From a virus, in IMG/VR virus record IMGVR_UViG_3300032265_000589, positions 1-29,473 of that record: DNA of 29,473 nucleotides; one strand, given 5' to 3'. This document shows positions 6,505 to 14,843 of this stretch, piece by piece. The translations under genes were made by a program, and so were the position numbers. Every line of letters begins with the position of its first letter. Positions within the stretch are counted from its first letter, which is position 1. Under the pieces are notes generated by a model. It searched no databases, was not told the origin of the DNA, and saw nothing but the letters and a program-made list of their open reading frames with translations.

Positions 6505-7620
6505 ATGGCAAAAAGCGTTAAAACAGCAAAAGAAACACCCACTGCTAACATAAAAGCAGTAGTTAACCAAGCGGTGAATGGTAAGTTCAACAGTGAGTTA
6601 TTAAACAAATTCAAGAAGTCACACAACCTCTCAAACAACTCTGTGTTTAAACCGCAGGAATGGATTCCGGTTAGCCCAGCTTTCTCTAAAGCAGTAGGAT
6701 TACCTGGATTACCTAAAGGGCACATAACGCTTTTAATAGGTCTGAGTGATACAGGTAAGAGTACCACATTGTTTGAAGCGGCAGCAGGTGCCCAGAAGCA
6801 AGGCGATTTAGTAGTTTTCATTATTAATGAAATGAAATTCTCTTGGGACAGAGTTCGTAAACTAGGTTTTCAAGTAGACGAGACTGTTGATGAAGAGACA
6901 GGGGAGGTGATGCACACTGGAGACTTCATTTATGCTGATAGATTAATATGTCCAACCATAGAAACAACCGGGGCATTCATTCTTGACATACTTAAAGAGC
7001 AATCTAACGGAAAGCTTCCTTATAATATTACTTTCTGTATTGACTCAATGGGCAGTCTACCTTGTGATATGTCTGTAAGTATGGGTAAAAATGATAGTAG
7101 ATGGAATAGCAACGCATCAAATCTTACTTGGGGATCGTTTGTCAATCACAATTTTCCTATGTCTAGAAAATCTACATCTCCTTACACTAATACTTTAGTA
7201 GTAGTTAACAAGCAAGGTATTCAACTTCCTACATCCCCTGTAGATAAACCCAAAAGAATTGCTAAGGGTGGATCTACATTGTATTTCGATGCCAGTTTGG
7301 CTATTGCTTATGGTAATATATCAAATAGCGGGGTTTCAAATATAGATGCAGTGAAAAACACTAAATCTATTACCTTTGCTAAGAGGACTAAAGTAGCTGT
7401 GATGAAGAATCACATCACTAACTCTACAGCAAGTTCTAAAATAATCATGACCGATTATGGATTCATAGAGGATACACCTGCAGCAATTAACAAATATAAA
7501 GAAGAACACAAACATGAGTGGCTTTCAATATTAGGTGATACTAATTTTAAAGTAGTAGAAGAAGCTGAAGTAGAGGAAGGTAATGTAACTGCATACCCTG
7601 ACTTACAAGAAGAAGATTAA
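6505..7620 (+). CDS. UvsX/RecA-like recombinase
   Basis: A 371-residue RecA-fold ATPase likely to form filaments on SSB-coated ssDNA and catalyse strand exchange for recombination-dependent replication. Walker A is GLSDTGKST at about 79-87, Walker B is TFCIDSMGSL around 176-185 (Asp 180), and a conserved strand VVVNKQG follows. The Walker A of T4 UvsX and bacterial RecA differs in detail, but length, order of motifs and neighbours (gp32-like SSB, DnaB-type helicase, 5'-nuclease) fit UvsX. The acidic tail (VEEAEVEEG...LQEED) resembles that of RecA proteins. An unusual Lys-rich N-terminal 50 residues may contact DNA or SSB. RadA-like or gp41-like ATPases are less likely because the helicase is encoded separately at 10458. 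Confidence 0.85.
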   Translation: MAKSVKTAKETPTANIKAVVNQAVNGKFNSELLNKFKKSHNLSNNSVFKPQEWIPVSPAFSKAVGLPGLPKGHITLLIGLSDTGKSTTLFEAAAGAQKQGDLVVFIINEMKFSWDRVRKLGFQVDETVDEETGEVMHTGDFIYADRLICPTIETTGAFILDILKEQSNGKLPYNITFCIDSMGSLPCDMSVSMGKNDSRWNSNASNLTWGSFVNHNFPMSRKSTSPYTNTLVVVNKQGIQLPTSPVDKPKRIAKGGSTLYFDASLAIAYGNISNSGVSNIDAVKNTKSITFAKRTKVAVMKNHITNSTASSKIIMTDYGFIEDTPAAINKYKEEHKHEWLSILGDTNFKVVEEAEVEEGNVTAYPDLQEED

Positions 7621-7630
7621 ACAAACAATT

Positions 7631-8668
7631 ATGAACAAATCATCTAGGTTATTATCTCTTTTCGATAAAATTGACACCGAAGAACCTCAACCATTACACC
7701 TTTCTGCTAAGAACCGTGTACTTTTAGTTGATGGTATGAACTGCTTCATTCGAAGCTTCAGCTCAAAAGGTAACAAATTCAACAGCATTGGTCATCACGT
7801 ATCAGGACTCACAGGCTTCTTACAGAGCCTAGGGTCTGCTGTTCGGGAGATTAGGCCTACTAAAATCATCATAGCCTGGGATGGGGAGAAGGGATCACAA
7901 TCCAGGAAGTACCTCTGTAGAGATTATAAGGCAAACAGAGATAATACCTCTATCATTAAGAAAGGAATATTTGAATCTAAATCAGAGGAGGAAAATAGTA
8001 AGCAAGCTCAACTACTTAGGTTAGTTGACTACCTTAATTGTCTACCTGTCACTATGATTGTAAAGTCAAACTTAGAGATGGATGACGTCGCAGCCATACT
8101 AGTAAAGTATCTGGAAGATAAACCTGATACTCACACTTACATAATGAGCACAGACCAGGACTTTTATCAGTTGGTAACAGATAAGGTGACAGTCTACAAG
8201 CCGAAGGAGAAACTATTCATCACTGAGCGGGAGGTATTAGCCAAGTATAACATACACCCAGTTAACTTCTCTGTATTCAAGAGTTTGAATGGTGATACAT
8301 CAGATAATCTATCGGGCATCAATGGATTAGGTGAAAAGACCATTCCTAAGCTGTTTCCGGCACTTTCTACCTCTAAGAAGGTAACTTTACAGGAGATATA
8401 CCAAACGTGCCAGGATAAGCCTTCTAATTCAGTTTTATACGATAGGGTACTGTACTGCAAGTCTACTCTTGAGACCATGTTTAAAATCATGGACTTACAC
8501 GATGTAAATGTAAGCGATGAAGATAAGGAAGAAGTTATTTCAGAGTTTGAATCAAAAATAAATTTGTTTGATAAGAAAGGCTTCCTATATTTGCACTCCG
8601 AGGATAGATTGTATGATACCATCCCTAACATAGGCAAGTGGTTAACAATTTTTGACAATATAAAATAG
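7631..8668 (+). CDS. 5'-3' exonuclease / flap endonuclease (RNase H-type)
   Basis: A 345-residue member of the FEN/5'-nuclease family, expected to remove RNA primers and 5' flaps from lagging-strand fragments, like T4 RNase H or the 5'-nuclease domain of Pol I. The acidic metal ligands appear in order: LLVDGMN (Asp 34), AWDGEKGSQSRK (Asp 84), LEMDDVA (Glu 149, Asp 151, Asp 152), STDQDF (Asp 175, Asp 177) and GDTSDNLSG (Asp 222, Asp 225). A helix-three-turn-helix GINGLGEKT (229-237) follows. An N-terminal extension of about 25 residues precedes the first motif. The gene sits 10 bases after the recombinase gene. Its 3' end contains a promoter match for the next gene. Confidence 0.92.
   Translation: MNKSSRLLSLFDKIDTEEPQPLHLSAKNRVLLVDGMNCFIRSFSSKGNKFNSIGHHVSGLTGFLQSLGSAVREIRPTKIIIAWDGEKGSQSRKYLCRDYKANRDNTSIIKKGIFESKSEEENSKQAQLLRLVDYLNCLPVTMIVKSNLEMDDVAAILVKYLEDKPDTHTYIMSTDQDFYQLVTDKVTVYKPKEKLFITEREVLAKYNIHPVNFSVFKSLNGDTSDNLSGINGLGEKTIPKLFPALSTSKKVTLQEIYQTCQDKPSNSVLYDRVLYCKSTLETMFKIMDLHDVNVSDEDKEEVISEFESKINLFDKKGFLYLHSEDRLYDTIPNIGKWLTIFDNIK
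8563..8594 (+). promoter_or_regulatory. Internal Bacteroidetes-type promoter
   Basis: TTTG at 8563-8566, a 19-base spacer, then TATATTTGC at 8586-8594, identical in its 9-mer to the promoters at 1178 and 14588. It lies inside the 3' end of the 5'-nuclease gene, about 80 bases before the RNA ligase ATG at 8675, so it could boost the ligase, dNMP kinase and helicase genes. Confidence 0.6.
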
Positions 8669-8674
8669 AGATTT

Positions 8675-9736
8675 ATGAAGTTAGCGTCCGTAGAAAGGAT
8701 AACAGCACTGACTCCTATAGAAGGGGCAGATTCAATTGTTACAGCCCAATTACTTGGTTGGAATATAGTAGTCAAGAAAGACGAATTCCAAGTAGGGCAA
8801 CTAGTGAGTTACATTCAAATTGACACTGTAACCCCAGAGAAAGAAGAGTTCGAATTCTTAAGACCAAGAAATTTTAGAGTTCGAAGTATAAAACTCCGTG
8901 GTCAAATTAGCCAAGGGTTAATAGTTCCCCTTTCTGAAGGTAAATGGAAAGAAGGGGATGATCTTACAGAAGTATTAGGTATCAAAAAGTACTCAAAAGA
9001 TAAGGAAGTGTCAGAGTCTAGGCCTAAAATGCCAAAGGTATGGTATAAAAAGCTGTGGTATAAGCTAAAATACAACGTATTAGTTAAGCTTTTTCCGTGG
9101 GCTAAGGTTGTCAACAGAAATGGTTTTCCTAAAGATGTGGTATCTATCACAGACGAAGAGCGTATACAAAATATACCCAGAGTATTAGACACTTATAAAG
9201 GTAAAATGTTTGTGGCTGCTGAGAAGTTAGATGGTAGTAGCATCACCATAATTCATGAGAAGAAATGGAATAAGAGTAAATATCGTTTATGTAGTAGGAG
9301 ATTTGAATTATTCAATACTGACAATGAATGGTATCGTGTATTTGTAGATACAAACTTTAAGCAGTATATAGACTTACTTGCTAAGCACTTTAACACTAAC
9401 AACGTAGTTGTACAAGGGGAGTATATAGGAAAACCTCAAGGGAATAAATATAGGCTAACTCAAAATGAAATAAGGCTGTTTAACATACAAATAAATGGCA
9501 AACGTCTTACACAGGATACGTTTTATCAAATATGTACTCAGTATAACATACCTTGCTGCCCTCTCTTAGGTCAATTTGAATTGAATCATACTTTACCAGA
9601 ACTACTTAAATATGCAGAAGGTAAGTCAAAGCTAAATAGTAGTACAGAAAGAGAAGGTGTAGTACTGAGGTGTGTAGAAGACAACCTAAGCTTTAAAGTG
9701 ATTAGTAACAAGTTTTTGTTAAAAAATGATGAATAG
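8675..9736 (+). CDS. Rnl5-type (DraRnl-like) RNA ligase
   Basis: A 353-residue ATP-dependent ligase that would seal nicks in RNA, plausibly repairing tRNAs or other RNAs cut by host defence nucleases. The first 105 residues form the N-terminal OB-like domain typical of Deinococcus DraRnl (GWNIVVKKDEFQVGQLVSYI, then RSIKLRGQISQGLIVPL). Adenylyltransferase motifs follow: motif I EKLDGSS with lysine 184, SRRFEL (Ia), VVQGEYIG (III), EREGVVLR (IV) and FKVISNKFLLKN (V) at the C-terminus. All key residues are present. It overlaps the dNMP kinase gene by 11 bases. T4 Rnl1 and Rnl2 lack this N-terminal domain, so the Rnl5 assignment is the best fit. Confidence 0.88.
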   Translation: MKLASVERITALTPIEGADSIVTAQLLGWNIVVKKDEFQVGQLVSYIQIDTVTPEKEEFEFLRPRNFRVRSIKLRGQISQGLIVPLSEGKWKEGDDLTEVLGIKKYSKDKEVSESRPKMPKVWYKKLWYKLKYNVLVKLFPWAKVVNRNGFPKDVVSITDEERIQNIPRVLDTYKGKMFVAAEKLDGSSITIIHEKKWNKSKYRLCSRRFELFNTDNEWYRVFVDTNFKQYIDLLAKHFNTNNVVVQGEYIGKPQGNKYRLTQNEIRLFNIQINGKRLTQDTFYQICTQYNIPCCPLLGQFELNHTLPELLKYAEGKSKLNSSTEREGVVLRCVEDNLSFKVISNKFLLKNDE

Positions 9737-10403
9737 TATGAAGAACAATAACTTAATATCCCTTACAGCTAAGGCAGGTAGTGGAAAAGATTTAGTAGCT
9801 AGTATCATTCAGTATTTAACTAGTGATATTGATAAGCACAATATTACATTTAGCCAGTGGGATGGCAATACAGCTTGGAGTGTTGGAGAGTATAAATGGC
9901 AAATTAAAAAATGGGCTGGGCCTCTAAGAAAGGTAGCATCTATTTTACTAGGTATGGATGAGCAGTATCTGTACACCACAGAGTTTAAGGAAAGCATACT
10001 ACCCGATTACTGGGATCAACACATTGAGCATATCAGTATACCTACTTCTGGAAGGCTTTTCCTCCAGTTGTTGGGCACCGATGCAATAAGGATGGGACTG
10101 CATACAGATGCTTGGATAAATTCCCTTATGGCAGAATACAAATCCCCTAAAATGTCTGAATACAATCCTAGTAAATGGGTAGTCAGTGACACTCGTTTTG
10201 AAAATGAACTCCAAGCTATTAAAGATCGAAATGGAATATGTATTAAGATAGTAAGGCCATCCTTAGTATCAACAGACAGTCATTCATCTGAGACTAGTCT
10301 AGACCATATTACAGATTGGGATCATGTCATTATTAATGATGGGACTATTGAAGATCTTATTAGGAAGGTAAAAGCTATCTTAGAGCAGGAGGATATTCTG
10401 TAG
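9726..10403 (+). CDS. Deoxynucleoside monophosphate kinase
   Basis: A 225-residue P-loop kinase of the T4 gene-1 type, converting dNMPs to dNDPs with ATP. It has a P-loop AKAGSGKD (15-22, Lys 21), a central FLQLLGTDAIRMGLHTDAWI segment and SDTRFENE, both typical of phage dNMP kinases, and the C-terminal helix IEDLIRKVKAILEQ. The start overlaps the ligase stop by 11 bases. Three in-frame ATGs (9726, 9729, 9738) are possible, of which 9738 gives the shortest lead to the P-loop. With RNR, dUTPase and ThyA it completes dNTP supply. An adenylate or guanylate kinase is unlikely given the phage-specific middle region. Confidence 0.88.
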   Translation: MMNSMKNNNLISLTAKAGSGKDLVASIIQYLTSDIDKHNITFSQWDGNTAWSVGEYKWQIKKWAGPLRKVASILLGMDEQYLYTTEFKESILPDYWDQHIEHISIPTSGRLFLQLLGTDAIRMGLHTDAWINSLMAEYKSPKMSEYNPSKWVVSDTRFENELQAIKDRNGICIKIVRPSLVSTDSHSSETSLDHITDWDHVIINDGTIEDLIRKVKAILEQEDIL

Positions 10404-10457
10404 CATTACACATTCAGTTTTAGTATTTTTAATCTTTAAAATTTATGTACATTGACA

Positions 10458-11771
10458 ATGAAAAATTTGTCCTTATACGGATATAATTTCCGTATTAAGG
10501 TCCTCTACAGTTTAATTACGTCTAAGAAGTTTCTACAAGACGTGTCTGACATTATAGACTCAGAACATTTTGAGTCTACCCCTCAAAGATGGATAATAGA
10601 CAAAACAATTGTTTATTTCCGTCAGTACAATACTTATCCAACCATGGAGTTCTTTGCCACAGAGATAAAGAAACTGACCGATAAGGTATTGGGTATAGCA
10701 ATAAAAGAAGAGTTGAAAAAGTCTTATGAGTGTGAGCACGATGACATAGACTGGACTCAAGATGAGTTCCATAAATTCTGTGCTATTCAAAAGGTTAAAT
10801 CAGCACTACTAGATAGCGTAGATATGCTAGATGGTGGTTCTGACACAGAGGATATCGCAACTCTAGTAACTAAGTCTGTTGCAGCCGGTAAACCTAAAGA
10901 TGCTGTGCACATTTACGAGAAAGATGTAGAGTCTAGGTACAAAGAGGATAATCGTAAACCTGTACCTTTCCCATGGCCTACCTGGACAAAGCTAACAGAT
11001 GGTGGAATGGGTGGAGGAGATTTAGTAGTACCGGTATCAGGACCAAAGGGAGGTAAATCTTGGATATGTACAGCGTGTGGAGGGTATGCAGCTAAGCTAG
11101 GTCTGAATGTTATGCATTATAGCCTAGAGCTTTCTGCAGACTACGTTGGTAAAAGATATGATGCTTATTTCACAGGTATACACGTATCCGAATTGAAACA
11201 TAACAAAGCATCTATAGCTAAAAGTGTTGAGAACTTAAAAGGACACATCCGTATATTTGAATTTCCACCTGGGCGTACTAACCTGTCTCACATAGAGAAC
11301 CATTTAAGAAAGATGAGACTCCAAGAGGACTTCGTACCTGATTTAATCATAATAGATTACCTAGAGAAATTAGGTAACACCAAGAATCGTAAGGATAAGA
11401 ATGAAGATGCATCAGATGTATTCACAGAAGCTAAAGGATTGGCCAAGGTTCTGAATGTACCTATCATATCTCCTGCACAGGCTAACAGATCTGCAGAAGG
11501 GTTAGATATAATCAAAGGACAACACCTAGCCGGCACCTATGAGAAGTTCATGATTGCAGATATAATCTTCACAGTATCCAAAAAGACCAATGTATTTTAT
11601 ATGATGGGTAATAGATATGGTGATGATGATGTAGCATACCAATCTTCATTCGATAGAAAGAACGGCCACATAGTAATAGATACAGAGGAGTACGATGGAG
11701 AGTCTCAAGTAGATTTGAGTAAACCCGACACAAAAGAGAGAATGATTCAGAGGTTTAGGAAACTAGAGTAA
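10458..11771 (+). CDS. Replicative DNA helicase, DnaB/gp41 type
   Basis: A 437-residue hexameric helicase that would unwind the fork 5' to 3'. The N-terminal part (to about residue 150) is helical, like the DnaB N domain. The RecA-like motor has Walker A SGPKGGKSW around 194-202 and Walker B DLIIIDYLEKLG near 295-306. The sensor-like segment NVPIISPAQANRSAEG follows (DnaB family: PVI.LSQLNR), then an arginine-containing C-terminal motif (FDRKNGHIVID). I place the start at ATG 10458; an in-frame TTG two codons upstream is less likely. A 54-base A/T-rich gap precedes the gene. No primase is visible in the window. Confidence 0.88.
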   Translation: MKNLSLYGYNFRIKVLYSLITSKKFLQDVSDIIDSEHFESTPQRWIIDKTIVYFRQYNTYPTMEFFATEIKKLTDKVLGIAIKEELKKSYECEHDDIDWTQDEFHKFCAIQKVKSALLDSVDMLDGGSDTEDIATLVTKSVAAGKPKDAVHIYEKDVESRYKEDNRKPVPFPWPTWTKLTDGGMGGGDLVVPVSGPKGGKSWICTACGGYAAKLGLNVMHYSLELSADYVGKRYDAYFTGIHVSELKHNKASIAKSVENLKGHIRIFEFPPGRTNLSHIENHLRKMRLQEDFVPDLIIIDYLEKLGNTKNRKDKNEDASDVFTEAKGLAKVLNVPIISPAQANRSAEGLDIIKGQHLAGTYEKFMIADIIFTVSKKTNVFYMMGNRYGDDDVAYQSSFDRKNGHIVIDTEEYDGESQVDLSKPDTKERMIQRFRKLE

Positions 11772-11774
11772 ATA

Positions 11775-11830
11775 TTCAAAGTTTGAATCTCAAAGTTTCG
11801 CTATTTATTTACTCCCCTCAATATCGAGGG
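11775..11830 (+). other. Intergenic repeats and short hairpin before RNR genes
   Basis: The 82-base gap holds a palindrome TTCAAAGTTTGAA (11775-11787), a second copy of TCAAAGTTT (11790-11798), and a 5-bp hairpin CCCTC/GAGGG (11815-11819 and 11826-11830). There is no T tract, so a classical terminator is not evident. The repeats could be an operator controlling the nucleotide-reductase genes, or part of a leader structure. No clear TAnnTTTG promoter is present. Confidence 0.4.
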
Positions 11831-11853
11831 CCTAACATTAAAAGAAATAACGT

Positions 11854-12849
11854 ATGTCAGAACAAGACAACAAAAAGTCAATTTTTAAAAAGAGGGTGGC
11901 ATTCAAGCCCTTTGAATACCCAGATGTGATAAAGTATGTAGATGCTATCACACACAGTTACTGGTTGCACACAGAGTTCAATTATAGCTCTGACGTTGAT
12001 GACTTCCATACCAAGCTTGAGAAGTACGAGCAAAATGTAATTAAGAATTCATTACTAGCTATTGCACAGATAGAAGTTAATGTAAAGACATTTTGGGGAG
12101 ATTTGTACAAACACTTCCCTAAACCTGAATTTAATGCTGTAGGGATGACTTTCGGAGAGAGTGAAGTGAGGCATAGTTTTGCCTACGCACATCTGTTAGA
12201 AATACTAGGATTCAATGATGAGTTCACAGAAGCTTTACAAGAGCCTTGCATACAAGGTAGAGTAGACTACCTCAGTAAATATTTGAAGAATGCAGGATCA
12301 GATAACAAAGAGTTTTACACTTTAACTCTAGCCCTGTTCAGTCTTTTCATTGAGAATGTATCCCTATTCAGCCAATTTCTTATAGTTAAGTCATTTAACA
12401 AAGAGAGGAATTTACTGAAAGGGGTTGACAATGTAATACAGGCAACTCAACGTGAAGAAACTCTTCATGCATTGTTTGGCAGTTATCTTATCAATCTCAT
12501 CCAGCAAGAACAGCCAGAATGGTTTAACGAAGAGTTCTATGCAAAGATTGAAAGAGCGTGTAAGAAAGCTTATGATGCAGAAATCAAAATTATTGACTGG
12601 ATATTTGAAGATGGCGAATTAGCCTTCCTACCTAAGTCTCATGTAATTGAGTTCATAAAAGACCGGTTTAACCAATCAATGAAATTGATAAACTGCAAAC
12701 AACTTTTTGAAACAAATCAAGACATTCTCAATAACCTAGAGTGGTTTAACGTAGAGTCCACATCAGAGGTTCACACAGACTTCTTCCACAAAACACCAGT
12801 GAATTACAACAAGAAATCCCAATCAATAACAGCAAACGACTTATTTTAG
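11854..12849 (+). CDS. nrdB: Ribonucleotide reductase class I beta subunit
   Basis: A 331-residue radical-generating subunit of ribonucleotide reductase. Metal ligands can be placed: Glu 74 in AQIEVNVKTFWG, Glu 104 and His 107 in ESEVRHSFAYAH, Glu 167 in LFIENVSLF, and Glu 202 and His 205 in REETLHALF. The radical tyrosine Tyr 111 stands seven residues after Glu 104, exactly as Tyr 122 after Glu 115 in E. coli NrdB, which argues for a tyrosyl-radical enzyme. The C-terminus ITANDLF is the kind of tail that docks into the alpha subunit. It lies one base upstream of nrdA, in the order beta-alpha, the reverse of many bacterial operons. Confidence 0.93.
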   Translation: MSEQDNKKSIFKKRVAFKPFEYPDVIKYVDAITHSYWLHTEFNYSSDVDDFHTKLEKYEQNVIKNSLLAIAQIEVNVKTFWGDLYKHFPKPEFNAVGMTFGESEVRHSFAYAHLLEILGFNDEFTEALQEPCIQGRVDYLSKYLKNAGSDNKEFYTLTLALFSLFIENVSLFSQFLIVKSFNKERNLLKGVDNVIQATQREETLHALFGSYLINLIQQEQPEWFNEEFYAKIERACKKAYDAEIKIIDWIFEDGELAFLPKSHVIEFIKDRFNQSMKLINCKQLFETNQDILNNLEWFNVESTSEVHTDFFHKTPVNYNKKSQSITANDLF

Positions 12850-12850
12850 T

Positions 12851-14494
12851 ATGGAAATTAAATGGCTTAACGAAGCATCTCAACAGTTCTTAGAAGGTGG
12901 GTATCTACTCCCAGGACAAACAGTAGAAGAAAGATTAAAAGTAATAGGTGATAGAGCTGAAGAGATTCTAGGCATAGAAGGATTCAGCACTAAAGTACAA
13001 CAGTATATAGCCAATGGGTGGATAAGCTTGTCTACTCCTATATGGTCAAACTTTGGTACAGATAGAGGACTACCTATCAGTTGCTTCTCATCAGTGGCTC
13101 CAGACTCTGTAGATGGAATTCTATCAACAGTCGCAGAGATAGGCACTATGAGTAAGCATGGTGGTGGTACCGGACTTTACATGGGTGATGTAAGACCTAG
13201 AGGAGCAGAGATAAGAGGTAATGGTACTTCAAATGGTACTAAATCTTTCTTAGAGTTATTCCAAACCTGTACTGGTGTAATCTCTCAAGGGTCAACAAGA
13301 AGAGGTTATTTGGCCGCCTACATAGACATATTTCACAAAGACATAGAAGAATGGCTAAACATCCGTAGTGAAGGGGACACAATACAACACCTTACCTGGG
13401 GAGTATGTGTACCAACCAATTGGTTAAATGAAATGAAGGGTGGTGATGAGCAAAAGAGAAAGGTATGGGCTAAAGTCATCCAAAAAAGATTTGAAACCGG
13501 ATTACCATACATTTTCTTTACTGACAATGCAAACAACGGAGAATCAACTCCTGAAGTATATAAAGGAAAGGATTTGATAAAGGCAAGTAATCTTTGTGCG
13601 GAAATCGCACTTCCATCAAATGACGAGGAATCATTCGTATGTGACTTATCATCTTTGAATGACTTGTACTATGAGGAATGGAAAGATACCGATTGTGTAG
13701 AGGTAGTAACCTTCTTATTAGATGCAGCTATGACTGAGTTCATTGAGAAGGCATCTAATATCAAGTTCTTTGACCGGGCAGTTAATTTCTCCAAGAGACA
13801 CAGAGCATTAGGTATAGGTAGGCTAGGGTACCACTCTTTCTTACAAAGTAAGATGGTTGCATTTGAAAGCTTAGAAGCTCGTAACTGGAACATACAAATC
13901 CAAAAGACAATAAAGGAACAGGCATACGCAGCTTCTGAGAAGTTAGCTCAGATGTTTGGAGAATGTGAAGTCACTAAAGGAACCGGAAGAAGAAACAGTA
14001 CTTTGATTGCTATTGCACCTACAACATCCTCTGCATTTATATTAGGGCAGGTATCTCAAAGCATTGAGTGCTGGAACAGTAACTACTTCATCAAGGATTT
14101 GGCTAAAGGTAAGTTCGTTATCAAGAACAGATACCTAGAATCATTGCTAGAATCATTAGGTAAAAATACACCTGATGTATGGGATTCAATCAAGAAGAAT
14201 CATGGGTCAGTTCTACACCTTGACTTCCTTAGTGATCAGCAAAAGAGGGTATTCTTGACAGGTAAAGAGGTATCTCAGGATGAAGTAATCTTACAAGCCT
14301 CACACAGGCAAAAGTATATAGACCAAGGCCAGTCCCTCAATCTATACATAGACTCCAGTAAGACAGCCAAGGATGTGAATGCACTTATGCTAAAAGCACA
14401 CGATTTAGGATTGAAGTCACTGTACTACCAACACAACTTCAATGCAGCTCAATTATTGACAAAAGAGCTTCTTACTTGTGCAAGTTGTGAGTAA
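12851..14494 (+). CDS. nrdA: Ribonucleotide reductase class I alpha subunit, no ATP-cone
   Basis: A 547-residue catalytic subunit reducing ribonucleotides to deoxyribonucleotides. The active-site pair is Cys 78 (PISCFSS) and Cys 264 (SFVCDLSSLN). The radical-site motif NLCAE is at 247-251 with Cys 249, the Tyr pair that relays the radical is at 525-526 (SLYYQHNF), and the C-terminal CxxC is CASC (543-546), which needs thioredoxin or glutaredoxin. The usual N-terminal ATP-cone is absent: the protein opens directly in the alpha-domain (LNEASQQFLEGGYLLPGQT), so overall-activity inhibition by dATP is probably lost, as in several phage enzymes. It is followed by a strong terminator. Confidence 0.93.
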   Translation: MEIKWLNEASQQFLEGGYLLPGQTVEERLKVIGDRAEEILGIEGFSTKVQQYIANGWISLSTPIWSNFGTDRGLPISCFSSVAPDSVDGILSTVAEIGTMSKHGGGTGLYMGDVRPRGAEIRGNGTSNGTKSFLELFQTCTGVISQGSTRRGYLAAYIDIFHKDIEEWLNIRSEGDTIQHLTWGVCVPTNWLNEMKGGDEQKRKVWAKVIQKRFETGLPYIFFTDNANNGESTPEVYKGKDLIKASNLCAEIALPSNDEESFVCDLSSLNDLYYEEWKDTDCVEVVTFLLDAAMTEFIEKASNIKFFDRAVNFSKRHRALGIGRLGYHSFLQSKMVAFESLEARNWNIQIQKTIKEQAYAASEKLAQMFGECEVTKGTGRRNSTLIAIAPTTSSAFILGQVSQSIECWNSNYFIKDLAKGKFVIKNRYLESLLESLGKNTPDVWDSIKKNHGSVLHLDFLSDQQKRVFLTGKEVSQDEVILQASHRQKYIDQGQSLNLYIDSSKTAKDVNALMLKAHDLGLKSLYYQHNFNAAQLLTKELLTCASCE

Positions 14495-14514
14495 ATAACG
14501 TATCATTAATAATT

Positions 14515-14553
14515 AATCCCCTAGACATAAAACACCTAGGGGATTTTCTTTTT
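14515..14553 (+). terminator. Rho-independent terminator after nrdA
   Basis: AATCCCCTAG (14515-14524) pairs with CTAGGGGATT (14536-14545), a 10-bp stem with an 11-base loop, followed by TTCTTTTT. It ends the nrdB-nrdA unit and lies just upstream of a promoter. Confidence 0.9.
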
Positions 14554-14562
14554 AAAAATAAA

Positions 14563-14596
14563 TTTGGTTAGTTAGATAGTATGTGTATATATTTGC
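14563..14596 (+). promoter_or_regulatory. Bacteroidetes-type promoter
   Basis: TTTG at 14563-14566, a 21-base spacer, then TATATTTGC at 14588-14596. Seventeen bases from 14588 (TATATTTGCATTCTAAA) are identical to the promoter at 1178. It would drive the membrane protein, dUTPase and polymerase genes that follow. Confidence 0.8.
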
Positions 14597-14614
14597 ATTC
14601 TAAAACAGATATTT

Positions 14615-14833
14615 ATGGCAATTCTAATTTTATTCCTAGCAGCAAGCAGTTGTGCTTTTTTCATTTCAGGTTTATGTAAACCTATCCTACAATGGAACCC
14701 AGAGGGTTGGCCAAAGTGGTTAGTCATAACATTGAAGGTAATCGGTATTGTGGCTGGGAGTGTATTACTTATCGCAGGAGCAGTAGCCTTTGCAATATGC
14801 ATGGGAGCTTTTGGAGTTTCACCTAAAAAATAA
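14615..14833 (+). CDS. Small two-helix membrane protein
   Basis: A 72-residue protein with two hydrophobic segments, about residues 2-20 (AILILFLAASSCAFFISGL) and 39-67 (ending AFAICMGAFG), separated by a Pro/Trp-rich turn (NPEGWPKWL), and with a basic C-terminus (SPKK). It is the first gene after a strong promoter. The size and two-helix layout would fit a holin or a host-membrane modulator, but no lysis genes are nearby, so neither is claimed. The SSC at residues 11-13 is a weak lipobox and I do not call a lipoprotein. Confidence 0.65.
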   Translation: MAILILFLAASSCAFFISGLCKPILQWNPEGWPKWLVITLKVIGIVAGSVLLIAGAVAFAICMGAFGVSPKK

Positions 14834-14843
14834 ATAAACAAAT

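Noticed and set aside
7368-7376. TACCTTTGC match inside the recombinase gene
   Set aside because: It lacks an upstream TTTG at proper spacing and is in mid-gene.
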